A DNA stretch of 64,000 nt from Bretschneidera sinensis (taxonomy: Eukaryota > Streptophyta > Magnoliopsida > Brassicales > Akaniaceae), in NCBI GenBank assembly GCA_023935145.1, contig CM043705.1, positions 52,894,084-52,958,083 on the forward strand, written 5' to 3'. A program made the position numbers and the translations under genes. The notes under the pieces are model-generated. The model did not search any database. It was not told the DNA's origin and saw only the letters and a list, made by a program, of their open reading frames with translations. Shown in pieces: positions 21,511 through 32,344 of this stretch; the stretch's first letter is position 1, and every line of letters begins with the position of its first letter.

Positions 21511-22998
21511 CTACTTCACCATTCTCCCGAAAATGCTGGGATTATACAAGACTTGCCTTAAGGGTTGATCCGTCAGGAAGATGATCGTGTGTGCCTGAAA
21601 ATAAGGTCGGAGCTTTCGTGCTGCCACTACCAGGGTGTAGGCCATTTTCTCGATAGGAGGGTATCTCGTCTCGGCCTCGTGGAGAATTCTGCTGATATAG
21701 TAAATGGGCTTCTGGATGCCCGCTTCTTCTCTCATTAGGACATAGGCCACAGTACTTTCTCCAGCTGACAAATAAAGGAAAAGCTCCTCTCTTGGGAGGA
21801 GTGGTGGCGAATTTAGATACTTCTTCAATTCTTCAAAAGCTTCCTAGCAATTCTCAGACCAGGAGAAATATTTTGCCTTCTTGATGGCCTTAAAGAAAGG
21901 AAAGCACCTTTCCGCAGACTTGGACATGAACCAGTTTAGGGTCGCGACTCTACCGGTGAGCCTCTGGACTTCTATCACAGACTTGAGAGGGGCCATATCG
22001 AGGATGGCCTTTATCTTCTCTGTATTGACTTCTATTCCCCTCTGGGTGACCATAAACCCTAAGAACTTGCCTTCGGTTACCCCGAATGCGCATTTGGACG
22101 AATTCAGCCTCATGTTATGCTGGTGCAGTACTCCGAACCCCTCTTCCAAGTCAGAGCAATGGTTGCGTGCTTCTACGCTCTTAACCAGCATATTATCCAC
22201 ATAAACTTTCATGTTCCACCTAATCTGTCCCTTGAAAATCTTGTTTACCAGCCTCTGATAGGTTGTCCTAGCGTTCTTGAGTCCGAAGGGCATTACTTTG
22301 TAACAATACAGCCCTCGGTTAGTGATGAAGGCGGTCTTGTCTTGGTCCGGCTTATGCATGAAGATCTGATTATAGCCAAAGTATGCATCCATGAAAGAGA
22401 GGAATTCATGCCCGGAGGTGGCGTCTACCATCTGATCAATCTGAGGGAAAAAGAAGCTATCCTTTGGGTAAGCTTTGTTTAAATTTGTAAAGTCAATATA
22501 AATACACCATTTACTACTGGCTTTCTTGACTATTACCACATTGGATACCCATTCTGGGAACCTGGTATCTCTGATAAAACTGGCTTCCAGCAGTTTATCC
22601 ACCTCGGTGTTGATAGCTGCCTGACGCTCGGGGGCAAATGCTCTCTTCTTCTGAATGACCAGTTTGTATCTGGGATCCACATTCAGGCGATGCTCGATAG
22701 TCCCAGGGCTGATCCCTGGCATGTCTGAGGTCGACCAGGTGAACAGGTCTCTATTCTTCTGGAGTAGGAAGAGGAGTTCATTTTTGTGCTCCGCGGGGAG
22801 GTTCGCACCTATTTGGACGATCCACGCGGGGATTCTTTCGAGTGGTACCAAGGTCAACTCCTCGGTGGGTCGTCCCCTAGGTGTCCTCATCTCATCCCTG
22901 AGAACTTCTACCTCAAGGAGCATGGTCTCTATCTTCTTCTTTTCTCTGATGGCGTTCAGGTAGCAGGCTCGAGAGATTTTATAATCCCCTCTGATCAC
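21511..22998 (-). pseudogene. Reverse transcriptase and first RNase H of the Tat element
   Basis: The best-kept coding stretch in the window: 384 codons open from 22998 to 21844, then 21828-21511 in another frame. It shows the fingers and palm (FPEWVSNVVIVKKASSKW, FLSFMDAYFGYNQIFM, YKVMPFGLKNARTTYQRLVN) and the thumb and connection (LTGRVATLNWFMSKS). In the catalytic box the expected YVDD reads YVDN (near 22195-22206), a single-base change that removes a metal-binding aspartate. The RNase H part reads YLSAGESTVAYVLMREE and PIEKMAYTLVVAARKLRPYF. A frame break lies at about 21840. Confidence 0.92.
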
Positions 22999-23345
22999 TC
23001 TGACACCTTCACTGGTGGGAAATTTGACCTTTATGTGATAGGTGGAAACATTGGCCTTCAGTTTATTGAGGGTGGGTCAGCCAATGATCATATTGTAGGA
23101 GGAGGGCTGCTTGACTACCAAGAAGGTGGTCTGCACTACTTTAAAGGGGGGCCAAGGCCGGCTCCAGATGCCCATCCTTCAGCTCCACGCACTGGTAAGC
23201 ATCATGGAACAATATGTCCGTTGAGCTCCCATTATCAATCAAGACCCGTCGCACTTCGTAGTTGGCAACCAAAAGAGAGACTACCACTACATCATCGTGA
23301 GGAGTCTGTATATCCTCTAAATCATCCTCCGCAAAGGAGATCACT
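22999..23345 (-). pseudogene. Aspartic protease of the Tat element (broken)
   Basis: The minus-strand frame from 23344 gives VRRVLIDNGSSTDILFHDAY, the active-site segment with D-N-G-S-S, the form usual in Tat elements. After a stop at 23141 the frame continues with TTFLVVKQPSSYNMIIGWPT, the second conserved protease segment, leading into the reverse transcriptase frame. Confidence 0.85.
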
Positions 23346-23625
23346 GGTTCTGTTATTCTTTTCTTGTGGAGGTCGTTGACAGAGGCTATGGCCCTGGCGT
23401 ACGCTCTACTGCTCTGCCCCTAACTGCCTCTCGCGACCGGATCCCCGCAAATAGTCTTGATAATGCAGGTGGTCGTGGCCACCTCCTGCTTCTTATAGCC
23501 GGGCCCTTCTTGCTCGGCACTAGGGCTTCTTTGCGGGTCTTTCCGTTCTTGTTGACGATAGGGACGTTCGACATCTCTTCTCAACTGCGCGGGCTTGTCC
23601 TTTCTTCAGGGCTCGGTAAATTCTT

Positions 23626-25009
23626 TTAAGTACCCTCGGTTGATAAGAGCTTCAATCTGCTCATTCGGGTCATGACATTCCTCAGTGTCATGACCATAGT
23701 TCTAGTGGAATCGATACCACCACCTCTGATAGCCTTCGAGATGTGGCTTCCTAGGCAGCCATTGGAGGACAGACTTATCTTGGAGCTGCATAAGGACATT
23801 TGTCCTGGTGGCATTGAGTGGAGTGAAGCCGTCAGCTCGAGGATGGGGTCTGTACCTGTTCTCTTGGTAGGGCCTCTTGACTGTCCCCTTCTGGGGGTCG
23901 GGATCCTTCATTTTCTTCTCAGCTTTCCCTTCCCTATCTCTTCTGAAGGCTTAGTCATCCTCTGCCAACATGTATTTCTCGGCTCGGGCCAAGATTTCGT
24001 TTATGTCTCTGGGCGGGCACCGAGTCAGTTTAAAGCTGAAGATGCCCGACCTCAATCCATTTTTAAATGCCATCACCTGGATGTTTGGGTCAAGGTTAGG
24101 GATCTCCTAGATTGCTGTATTGAACCGTGAGATGTAGGCTCGAAGCCTCTCCCCTCGCAGTTGGATGATGTTGAAGAGGCTCTCTGAAGCCTTCTTGGGC
24201 CCCTTGCTACTGAGGAAATGGGAGGCGAAGGTGTAGCTGAGTTCTTTGAAATTACTGATGCTTCTTGGCTTCAGCCTTGAGTACAAGGTATCTACTGCCT
24301 TCTCGAGAGTCAGAGGGAAGGCGAGGCACATGATCGGGTCCGAATGCCGGTGCAGCATCATGGTCATTTTGTAGTGCTGTAGGTGGTCCATAGGATCCGT
24401 GGAGCCATTATACATCCTGACTTGAGGCATCCTGAAGTTGGGCGAAAGCGGGGTCTCGAGGACGTCCTTTGTGAATTGTGGGTCTTGGATGCAGAGCTCA
24501 TCCATGAGGCTGGGATTTTTGCATCTCAGAGCCGAGTTTATTTTTTCTTCCATTTCCTCAAACCGCTTGTCTAGACTGAGGTTGCCTTTTGACGAGGAGC
24601 TCTCCTTGGATCAGCTGTTACGCTGCGAGGGCTCGGTACGGGGCTGGTTATAGGTTGGGTCGTCCCTGCCGGATAACCCAGCTTGCTCCGAAGCTTGATA
24701 AGGAGGGAAGAAAGGTTGCTGACCTCCTTCCCGTACATGGGCCGCTAGGTTGGCTATCATCCTGGAGAGCTCCTGGAATTGAGCTTGAGTCACTGGAGCT
24801 TGGAGGTGGGCAGCCTCTTCCTCGTAATTAGGAGAGTTGTTTCCAGAAAGGTGAGGGCCCTGCTCTTTGGCAGGGGTGGCGTGCTTGGGGATTGTTGGGA
24901 ACCTGGGTTTGGCTTGGTGACTACCAGCATCGCCTTGGGTAGGAGCCGAGCATGCCGCTGGGGCTTCCTTGTCAGTTCTTCTGACACTGTTTCTTGGCGG
25001 CATCGTCAC
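23626..25009 (-). pseudogene. gag: gag of the Tat element (broken)
   Basis: Starts at the ATG at 25009 with a low-complexity N-terminus (to 24611). It then carries the Retrotrans_gag core: MPQVRMYNGSTDPMDHLQHY, LAFPLTLEKAVDTLYSRL and ISNFKELSYTFASHF, between 24553 and 24107 in the same frame. After stops it continues with a basic stretch and a WWYRFH.NYGHDTEECH segment (about 23680-23720), the histidine/cysteine motif that stands in for a zinc knuckle. In-frame stops at about 24611, 24107, 23945 and 23702. Confidence 0.88.
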
Positions 25010-25060
25010 AGATGAGTTTTTTTTGCTTCTTCGCTCTCACTATAGCGAGAGATTGTGGTT

Positions 25061-25077
25061 TCCCACAGACGGCGCCA
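25061..25077 (-). other. Primer binding site of the Tat element
   Basis: TGGCGCCGTCTGTGGGA on the minus strand, three bases from the LTR end. This TGGCGCCGT-type site is not the initiator-Met type used by the Del and copia elements in the window. It is common in Tat/Athila relatives. Confidence 0.85.
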
Positions 25078-25080
25078 ATC

Positions 25081-25709
25081 TGTTGATGCTGTGAACTATT
25101 GGTGCTGACGTAGCCTGGGTGAGGACGTGGCTGAGATGTTGGCGTGACTTTGGTGAAGATGTGACCTGGCCCTGCACAGGTAATAGAGGTGAACTGAAGA
25201 CCCTCGGAAGGAAGGGAGGGGGAGACCTCCGAGGGCGCTCCGATGCTTAAGTTAGCAAGAGCTTAAGGGAGAAGTCGAGGGTTTGAGATAAACCGAGGGT
25301 TTAAGTAAATGAAGTGCAAGTAACAAAAGACTGAGTGTCTCCTGGTGGAGTCCATACCTGGGCTTATTTATAGCCATCCGCCCCTAAGGGGTCAATGATT
25401 ACCAGCTCGGGGCAAGGTGGCTGTTTCAAGTCGTAGGGTGGCCGTAGTGTAGCTGCAGGGCTGTGTGTCGAGGGGACCCGGGTCAGGGCCATTCTATACG
25501 GGCCCAAAGGTTTTACTGGGCTGTTTCTTGGACCGGAGCCTCCATCGGGTCGGAGAGTTGGTCGGGCTAGAACTTATTTGGAGTGGATAGTTCTGCTGGG
25601 CCGGGGCCTGCTTGGGCCAGAGTATTTTGGTAGGCCTGGAGCCTGTTTGGGCCAGAGAGTTTTGCTGGGCATGGAGCCTGTTTGGGCCGAAATATTTTGG
25701 GCTATATCA
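25081..25709 (-). repeat. 5' LTR of the Tat element
   Basis: 629 bp, TGTTGATGCT to GGGCTATATCA, matching 14127-14787, followed by the target duplication GGACA (25710-25714). Confidence 0.93.
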
Positions 25710-25714
25710 GGACA

Positions 25715-28700
25715 ACCCGTTGCTTATTAATTGGTAGCTTTATGTTTTGGGAAATTATCAGCGACACGTGTCCCCTCGTTGATAATTTTTCCCCTTGCTC
25801 ATACTTTGATGCCGGTCATTGATATTTAATAATCGTGTCGCAGATATATATCCAAAATATCTTAATTAAAAATTTTAAAAATAATGTATATTAATATCTG
25901 TGTGAGAGTCCTGTCACGAATAGTTACAAATCTCTTCCTTTTTATCATTGGAAAAAATAAAGAAAATGAAATAAATTCGCGGGATGCGATTTATAAATCG
26001 TCGCTGATATTTTCATAAACCCCCACTTCCTAAATATCAGATTTCTCATTCTATTAACTTCACTCACACTCTCACTCCCCCTCTCTCTCTCTACTGACCT
26101 GGACAGAGACGGCGACTGTGACTCGGAGGCTCGACACATCAACGATAGTGAAGCTTTGTAAGTCTCCCACTCCCTCTCTCCCTTCTTGCCATTTTCATTC
26201 CTCTTCCCTCCCTCTGTCTCTCTGTCTCTCTCATATTTCTCCCTTTCTCATCTATCCTTTACGTTTCTCGTTTCTCCTTCTTCCCCAGTTTCTCTCTCCA
26301 CCCATTTATCACATCTCTCTACCCGATTGTGAGTTCATTCTCTCTCTAGCTTGTTTTGTTATTTATGTTTATTTAATTTACTTTTGCTTTTTTTATTTTG
26401 ATATATATATGTGAAAGCTTTGGTTGCTTTTTAATTTAGTATTTGGTTTTTGTTTTGTTTACAATATTTGAAATCAGAAAATACGTTTGGTGCCTTAAAA
26501 ATTTTCCTCTGTTGTAACATGAAAAACCTAAAAAAAAATTGTTGGTTATAAATGTATAGGAAGTAGAAGATCCTGTTTGGAGTAGTTTATTTTGCATTAG
26601 AAAAATCTGTTTTGTCAACCTTCAATTTCATTTTCTGCTGAGAAAACAAAGAAAACTACTGAGAAAAATTTGGCTTTCGTAATTTGATGTGTTCTAATTT
26701 GGATAAATTATTTCCACATTTCACATTGTCTGCTTTTTCACTGTTATATGCTATCATCTTGTCAGAAAGAAAACAACAAATTGGTTTGAAACTACTCTGT
26801 ATATTGGTCACTGTGACTACTGAATTCAGTAAATTTTGATGCTTGTTTCTTATAAATAGGATAGACTGCATAGTGGGAAAGCTTTAAAACTAACTTCTCC
26901 TGTTATTGCGTCTCTGTAAGCATTCATAGCTTCATTTTCCAAACTTTATTTACTGATTTCTTAGTATTTCCTTGTATTTATTTCAAATTATCAATTGGGG
27001 TCTTCAGTTTGTAATATAAGTCGGGCAATATAATTGGATTCTGTTTGATAATTTGATGCATATGTTGGGGTTACAAATTTAGCTTTAGCTGGTGTACTAG
27101 TTCTCTCATTCTATGCCATTGCCTCTATGTTGGTGTTTATTACGTACATTGGTAGGTATTCTTTAAAAAAAATTTGTTTCTGATTTCTATGCCATTAAAC
27201 TTTGGTGTATGATAGTTGTATGATGTTTTACTCATAACAAAATTGAGTTGTTTCATGCTTGTATCAAACTGGGTTTAATTGTAACCTAATGCTCCACTTA
27301 GCTGCCTAAGAATATGTAGGACGATAAATTTTGGATTTCATATTATGGAAAGCAAGTAAAATGATTTAAAAATCTTTCCTGTAGAGTTCAAGTATCCTGT
27401 GAAATTTACGTGAAGCCCTTCTGGGTAAGATGCTGTTTAGACAATGGAAATTCTTTTTTTGTTTACAAGATTCAGCCTTGAACTTTAATCATTTGGGGAC
27501 CTTGGATAATATGATAGGGAATTTGCACCTTAAATATTGATGCATAGGCATCTAATGAGGATTGTTAGCATTAGTTGTCACTTTCTATTGTTGACAATCG
27601 GTTGCTTTTTATTTATTATTTTTTTAAGCTAAGCTTATTGTTGATGTTGTAATTACTAAAAATGTATTTAAATGAGCTATAAGATAACTCAAATATATGG
27701 ATGCGTTGGGGAACTTGGGTTGAAATGGTGAAAAGACTTATCATAAAAAAAATCGAGAAAATTTAGCCCTAAACAGAATAGAATGGAAGAAAAGGTTTCA
27801 TCTGGCTGACTCCAACTAGTTTGTGATTAAGGCTAAATTGAGTTGAGTTGAATGAACCATAAGATATAATTTATACGTCACTTATTGACCTGTTCACTTA
27901 TTGTGCAGGTTTGTATTACTAATTTTCACGAAAATTATTTTTTTTTTTATAAAAAAAACACTATTCTTACCTCAGTTTTATTAAGACAAATTTTATTGCT
28001 TTTTTTGGGTGATTTTTGTGCTCATTCTCTTCCTTGTGTGGTGCTATAAGATATATTTTTTTTATAAAGAAAAAAATTGCAAGAGGGGAGCCAACCAATT
28101 TTGCAAACCTCCTTCAATGTGATCATAGGAGCTCTTGACCATTGTGAAACCAATGCCAAGAGTGGCCTAGGTAGACAAATTGTAGTTAATGGCCTTTTTA
28201 GGGACCCACCATAATGGTCTTATGCCCTCATCAATGGGGTTAAGCCATAGCTTAACCACCAAGGGTATAGTGGTAAGAAACCGATGGATAAGATTTAATG
28301 GGTGGTATAAGCAATCGCTTTGTATGATTTCTTACGCACTATATGTTATTGTATTCATCCTTGTATTTAGATTACTAAGTATTTTTTTTTTTGTAATCAT
28401 ATAAATCTCCATTAAGGAGGCAAAATTATTATCATGTAGATCTCGAGTGTGCTCGACAAAATTTATGAATCACATCAAGTCTTAGATTATCAGTAACTAA
28501 AAAAAAGTAAAAGAAGTAAAAAATAGAAGAAAAGTATAGTTTTGGTATATTTTTTGTTAATACATTAGTTTGATCGTATGTGAAATTTAAATTGAACTAT
28601 TAAATATTGACAATAATGGATATATACAATTTTGATATTATTGGTGTTTGAATTAATTTTGGTTATTAAAAAATGTTTGTATCTTATTTTTTCACAAGGT

Positions 28701-29442
28701 TTCATCACTCTCAATTTTACCTTCAAGTGCCTCTTGAACTTTAGCTTGCATCCTCCACTAGTTAGGTACGTTTGTAACACTTGATTTTACTAAATGTACT
28801 AGCTATGTTATAAGCTATTGAAATACTAATCTAAGTTTAACTATACTAATTATCCGATATATATTATATGCTTTCTGATATGATTTGATGAGATTGACTT
28901 ATGCAATTTTAAATGCTTGGCTTATTAGTGTGTGTGTGTGCATGAGGGGTAGGTGTGTGTATGAGTGTGGGTGGGTGAGCTAGCTAGTTCGTATGTTGGT
29001 ATGTTAATATGTTATTTAGTAATTATGTTAGTTTGTATGTTAGTGTGTTAGTATGTTAGTATGTCAGTTAGTTAGTTTGTATGCTAGTTTGTAGGTTAGT
29101 GTATTAGTATGTGAGTTTGTACGCTAGTTTATAGGTTAGTGTGTTAGTAAGTTAGATATCATCCACAAGAGAACGATACACCAAGTATATTACTATATTA
29201 GTATATAGGATTGGATTGGTTGAATTACTAAAGGTTTCTTTGGCACTTGAAATCTTATAATTTAGGTTTTACCCTTAGATTGCCCATCTAGAGAATATTG
29301 AGCATTACAAATGCTCTTGTTGCTTACCAATTAATATGTTTACGATGAGAGTGTTTGTGTTCAATTAATATGTTGCTTACCATTTGTATCACTTTTAAAT
29401 TGTTTCTATCAATTTTATTCATTCAATTTTCTATAAGACAGG
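25715..29442 (+). other. Left subterminal region, leader and 5' introns of the CACTA element; no clear gene
   Basis: To about 26030 there are subterminal GCGACACGTG, TCGCTGATA and similar motifs. From 26040 to 26160 a CT-rich leader ends in GAAGCTTT/GTAAGTCT, a good splice donor. The rest (26160-29442) is AT-rich and looks intronic. It includes a perfect 8-bp hairpin GGTTAAGC/GCTTAACC (28238-28257) and the GTTAG-rich stretch listed separately. No TNP2 transposase motif was found in any frame. Confidence 0.55.
28931..29155 (+). repeat. Degenerate GTTAGTATG / TGTGTG simple repeat
   Basis: Short TGTGTG runs pass into irregular repeats of GTTAGT, GTATGTTAGT and GTTTGTATGC. Typical decayed microsatellite in an intron. 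Confidence 0.8.
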
Positions 29443-30291
29443 ATGGTGATTAGAGGTCGAGGAAGGGATGACATGAACATGGGCTGAGATAACCATTTTT
29501 GGAGGGGTTGTGTGATATCTGGTTTCAATCGTCCTGGCAAGAGCTTTTCGAGAAAGTATCTTCAAATAGGCGTGCAGGAGGTGAGATTGTCCGTCAGTAT
29601 ACCGCAACATAAGGAGAGATTGGTATGATATTTTCATTCTTTGGTATAATATATATGGTTATCTATTGTAATTCATTTTAATTTTCACTGAAAAATTCAT
29701 TGCTATGTGCAGAAAAAGAAGATGGGTCACGATCCTTCCAATATTGAGGTGTTCTTGGAGACACATAAGAAAAAGGGATCCGGTGAATTTGTGAACACCA
29801 AGTCGAGAGTTGTCATTGTAAGTACTATTTTTTTGTTCCATAAGTAGTATGTAGTGTAAGTATAATTAATATGTTTTTTCTTTAATGTTTTAATTATGCA
29901 TATTAATGAAATATGTTCATTTGTCATTGTAGGAGAGATATAATGAGGTGTTGCACGAGATATATAAAGATGATCCCTCCTCACAGCCTGATTTCGACAA
30001 GTAGACATGGTTGGCAGTGTCTGGTGGATCTAGCAAGGGGAGGAATTATGGATTCGGCAATTGGATGGACCCTCAGGGTCCACATCTGGATGTTCTTCAT
30101 GCCTCACTCCCACCTCGACATTCGAAGCATCAGAACCAGAGTTTACTGAGTCCTAACAACGTTATGTGAACCAGAAGATTCAAGAAAACGTGAATAAGGT
30201 GATGGAGAGGACTATGAATCACATGTGCGTGAAGTTGGGCATCAGTCCTTCAGATATCAGACCTCCACCATCACCTGGATCATACATAAGT

Positions 30292-32282
30292 TGTAATACC
30301 CATGTTCTTAAAGCATGGGTAAAGAAGTAATTTGATAAATATAACATGGAATTAAAATAATATATATACGTGAAAGAATTATTATTGAATAAAATAATTC
30401 TCTTGAAGAAAAAAAACAGACATGTTCAGGTGGGTAAGAAGAAGAAGAAAAAAAAGAAAAAAGGAAAAAAAAAGGGAAAAATAAATAAAAAAAGGGGAAA
30501 AGAAGGTGGCGGTGAAGAATAATGTTATATATATATATATATTAATTTTTCTTTTATTTATTTATTCCTTACCAAATCTTGTTTGATTTTCTCCTTTCTT
30601 CAATTTAAATTTCTTTATTTCTTTAAACACTTAAGGACTAAAAAGAATGTTGAAAGAGTAAAATTTTGAAGAGGTTTACGGGAGAATTTTATAGAGAGTC
30701 ACGGGAAGCTCTATGAAAAACAAAAGGTAACAACATGAAGTTTATTTTTGAAATTTAGCATATATGAAATTTCTCGGAATTCAAAATGGGAATTTTCAAA
30801 GGATGTGAATTATGGAGGAATTGAAGAATAAATTAAAAAATTTTAATATAAATATTATGTCAGGTGTTGACGATCAGCAACCGGGGGAAATTGCTGAGAA
30901 AAGCAAAAAAGGTAAGGAAGTGATCCACGGGTAGCTCTAAGTGCTATGTGATAAGTTAGATTTACTTTAAGTAATCAAGATAAATTTGAAATATATAGTG
31001 ATAATATTTGAATAAATCATTAATTTATGATTTGATGATAGATGAAAGTTGGTTGATGGGTATGATAGAAATAATTGATATGTAGAGAATTATTATATGA
31101 GAAGTAATATTATTATAATAATGAGTCGAATTAATAATGAAGGTGATAAATGAAATTCTTGACGAGCTATAGTTGATGATCTGATATGATATATGAGAAG
31201 AATTTGGTGAAATTGATCAAAAAATAATTTGAGAAGAAGCAAGATAGTTAATTTGAATGTACGCCTGTTTTTATATTATTTTTCATATGATCCATATCAT
31301 TATTCATATGCATATGCATGAAATAAAAGAACCGGGAAGGTAGTCAGTCTAAATAAAACTGTGACAGCCGGTATAGCTAGAAATAAAATAACCGGAAGGG
31401 TAGTCGATCTAAATGAGACTGAAAGAATATGTCTAAGCTAAAACATGTCGACATGTGGGAAGACGTTCCCAAATAATAATAACATTTATATTCACGCATT
31501 GCATTTACTTTAAATATTGATTGTTATTGCTTGAGATGCTAAAGTGTTATTCTTTGAGTGTAAATTTATTGATAGATGAATGAGTCTCAAAGAGAGACAA
31601 ATATAATAAAAAAGGAAATATGGAAGTACGATATGATGGGAATTGTCTGAGTGATTGATTATATGTTGTGAACATCATAACGAGGTAAACGATGAGATTA
31701 AATTGAGAATTTAGAGATGATTTTAATATATGATTGAAAGATTGATATGTCTGATGAGTAACTTAAGAAGAGATTGTGTAATGAGGGAATTATGAAATTG
31801 AGTAGTGATTACAGAATATTGTTATTGCATTATTTGAGGAAAAATATGAATGAATATCGGAAGATTATTAGAAATAATTGAATTATAAGATGTAACTAGG
31901 AGTATATAATCGAATACTTTTAGTAAATTTAATTCACTGAGCTTGTGAAACTCACTCTTCATTGTACAATGATTTCAAGTAGCGAGCAGGACATATAGAA
32001 TTGTGAGCAGAGATTCAGACTAAATCATTTTCTATAAGCCGCATGGTCCACATCCTCAGATTATGAGAAAGAAAAAAAATTTGTAAATATTCATGCATAA
32101 TATGTTGTATATACTGTTCAGTTGAGATCTGAATGATGTAACTCCTCTGTTGAGGGTTGAGGATTTATGTATGTAAATATTTCAGTTGATGTTTTTATAT
32201 TGTTGCATATAAATGTCGTGCTGGGATTTCAAAAAGTGACGACACCGTCTCAGGGGTTGCCAACCTGAGATGGGTCGTCACA
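30292..32282 (+). mobile_element. Solo LTR of the Del/Tekay family, in the CACTA gene
   Basis: 1991 bp, TGTAATACCC to GGGTCGTCACA, matching the LTRs of element 1. It is flanked by perfect target duplications TAAGT (30287-30291, 32283-32287). The internal region is absent, so it arose by recombination between two LTRs. Compared with 6723-8900 it has only a short TA run and fewer GGGAGGGGGCC repeats. It also has a segment near 30728-30860 that is absent from element 1 but shared with the copy near 58640-58780. Confidence 0.93.
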
Positions 32283-32344
32283 TAAGTGACACACACTTAC
32301 ATGTTAACTTTGTTATTTCCATAACATAGTACTTCAAGTTTTTT

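Larger units (their letters stand above)
14127..25709 (-). mobile_element. Ty3/gypsy Tat-lineage retrotransposon (minus strand) with antisense gene and tandem repeats
   Basis: Complete structure with perfect GGACA target duplications: 5' LTR at the right (25081-25709), primer site, gag, protease, reverse transcriptase, RNase H, a second RNase H, integrase, a long 3' region, polypurine tract, and 3' LTR at the left (14127-14787). The second (archaeal-like) RNase H between the first RNase H and integrase, the long 3' region, the antisense gene with a Transposase_28-like domain and the tandem repeats are hallmarks of the Tat lineage (Grande, Retand, Ogre relatives). Stops in gag, RNase H and integrase and a lost catalytic residue in reverse transcriptase make it defective. 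It sits 84 bp inside the CACTA left end. Confidence 0.93.

Noticed and set aside
22655..24130. Plus-strand frames of 100-197 codons across the Tat gag-protease-RT region
   Set aside because: They are the opposite strand of recognised coding sequence and have no motif of their own.
26160..29442. TNP2-type transposase exons in the CACTA element
   Set aside because: I looked for conserved TNP2 motifs in all frames and found none; the region is AT-rich with stops throughout.
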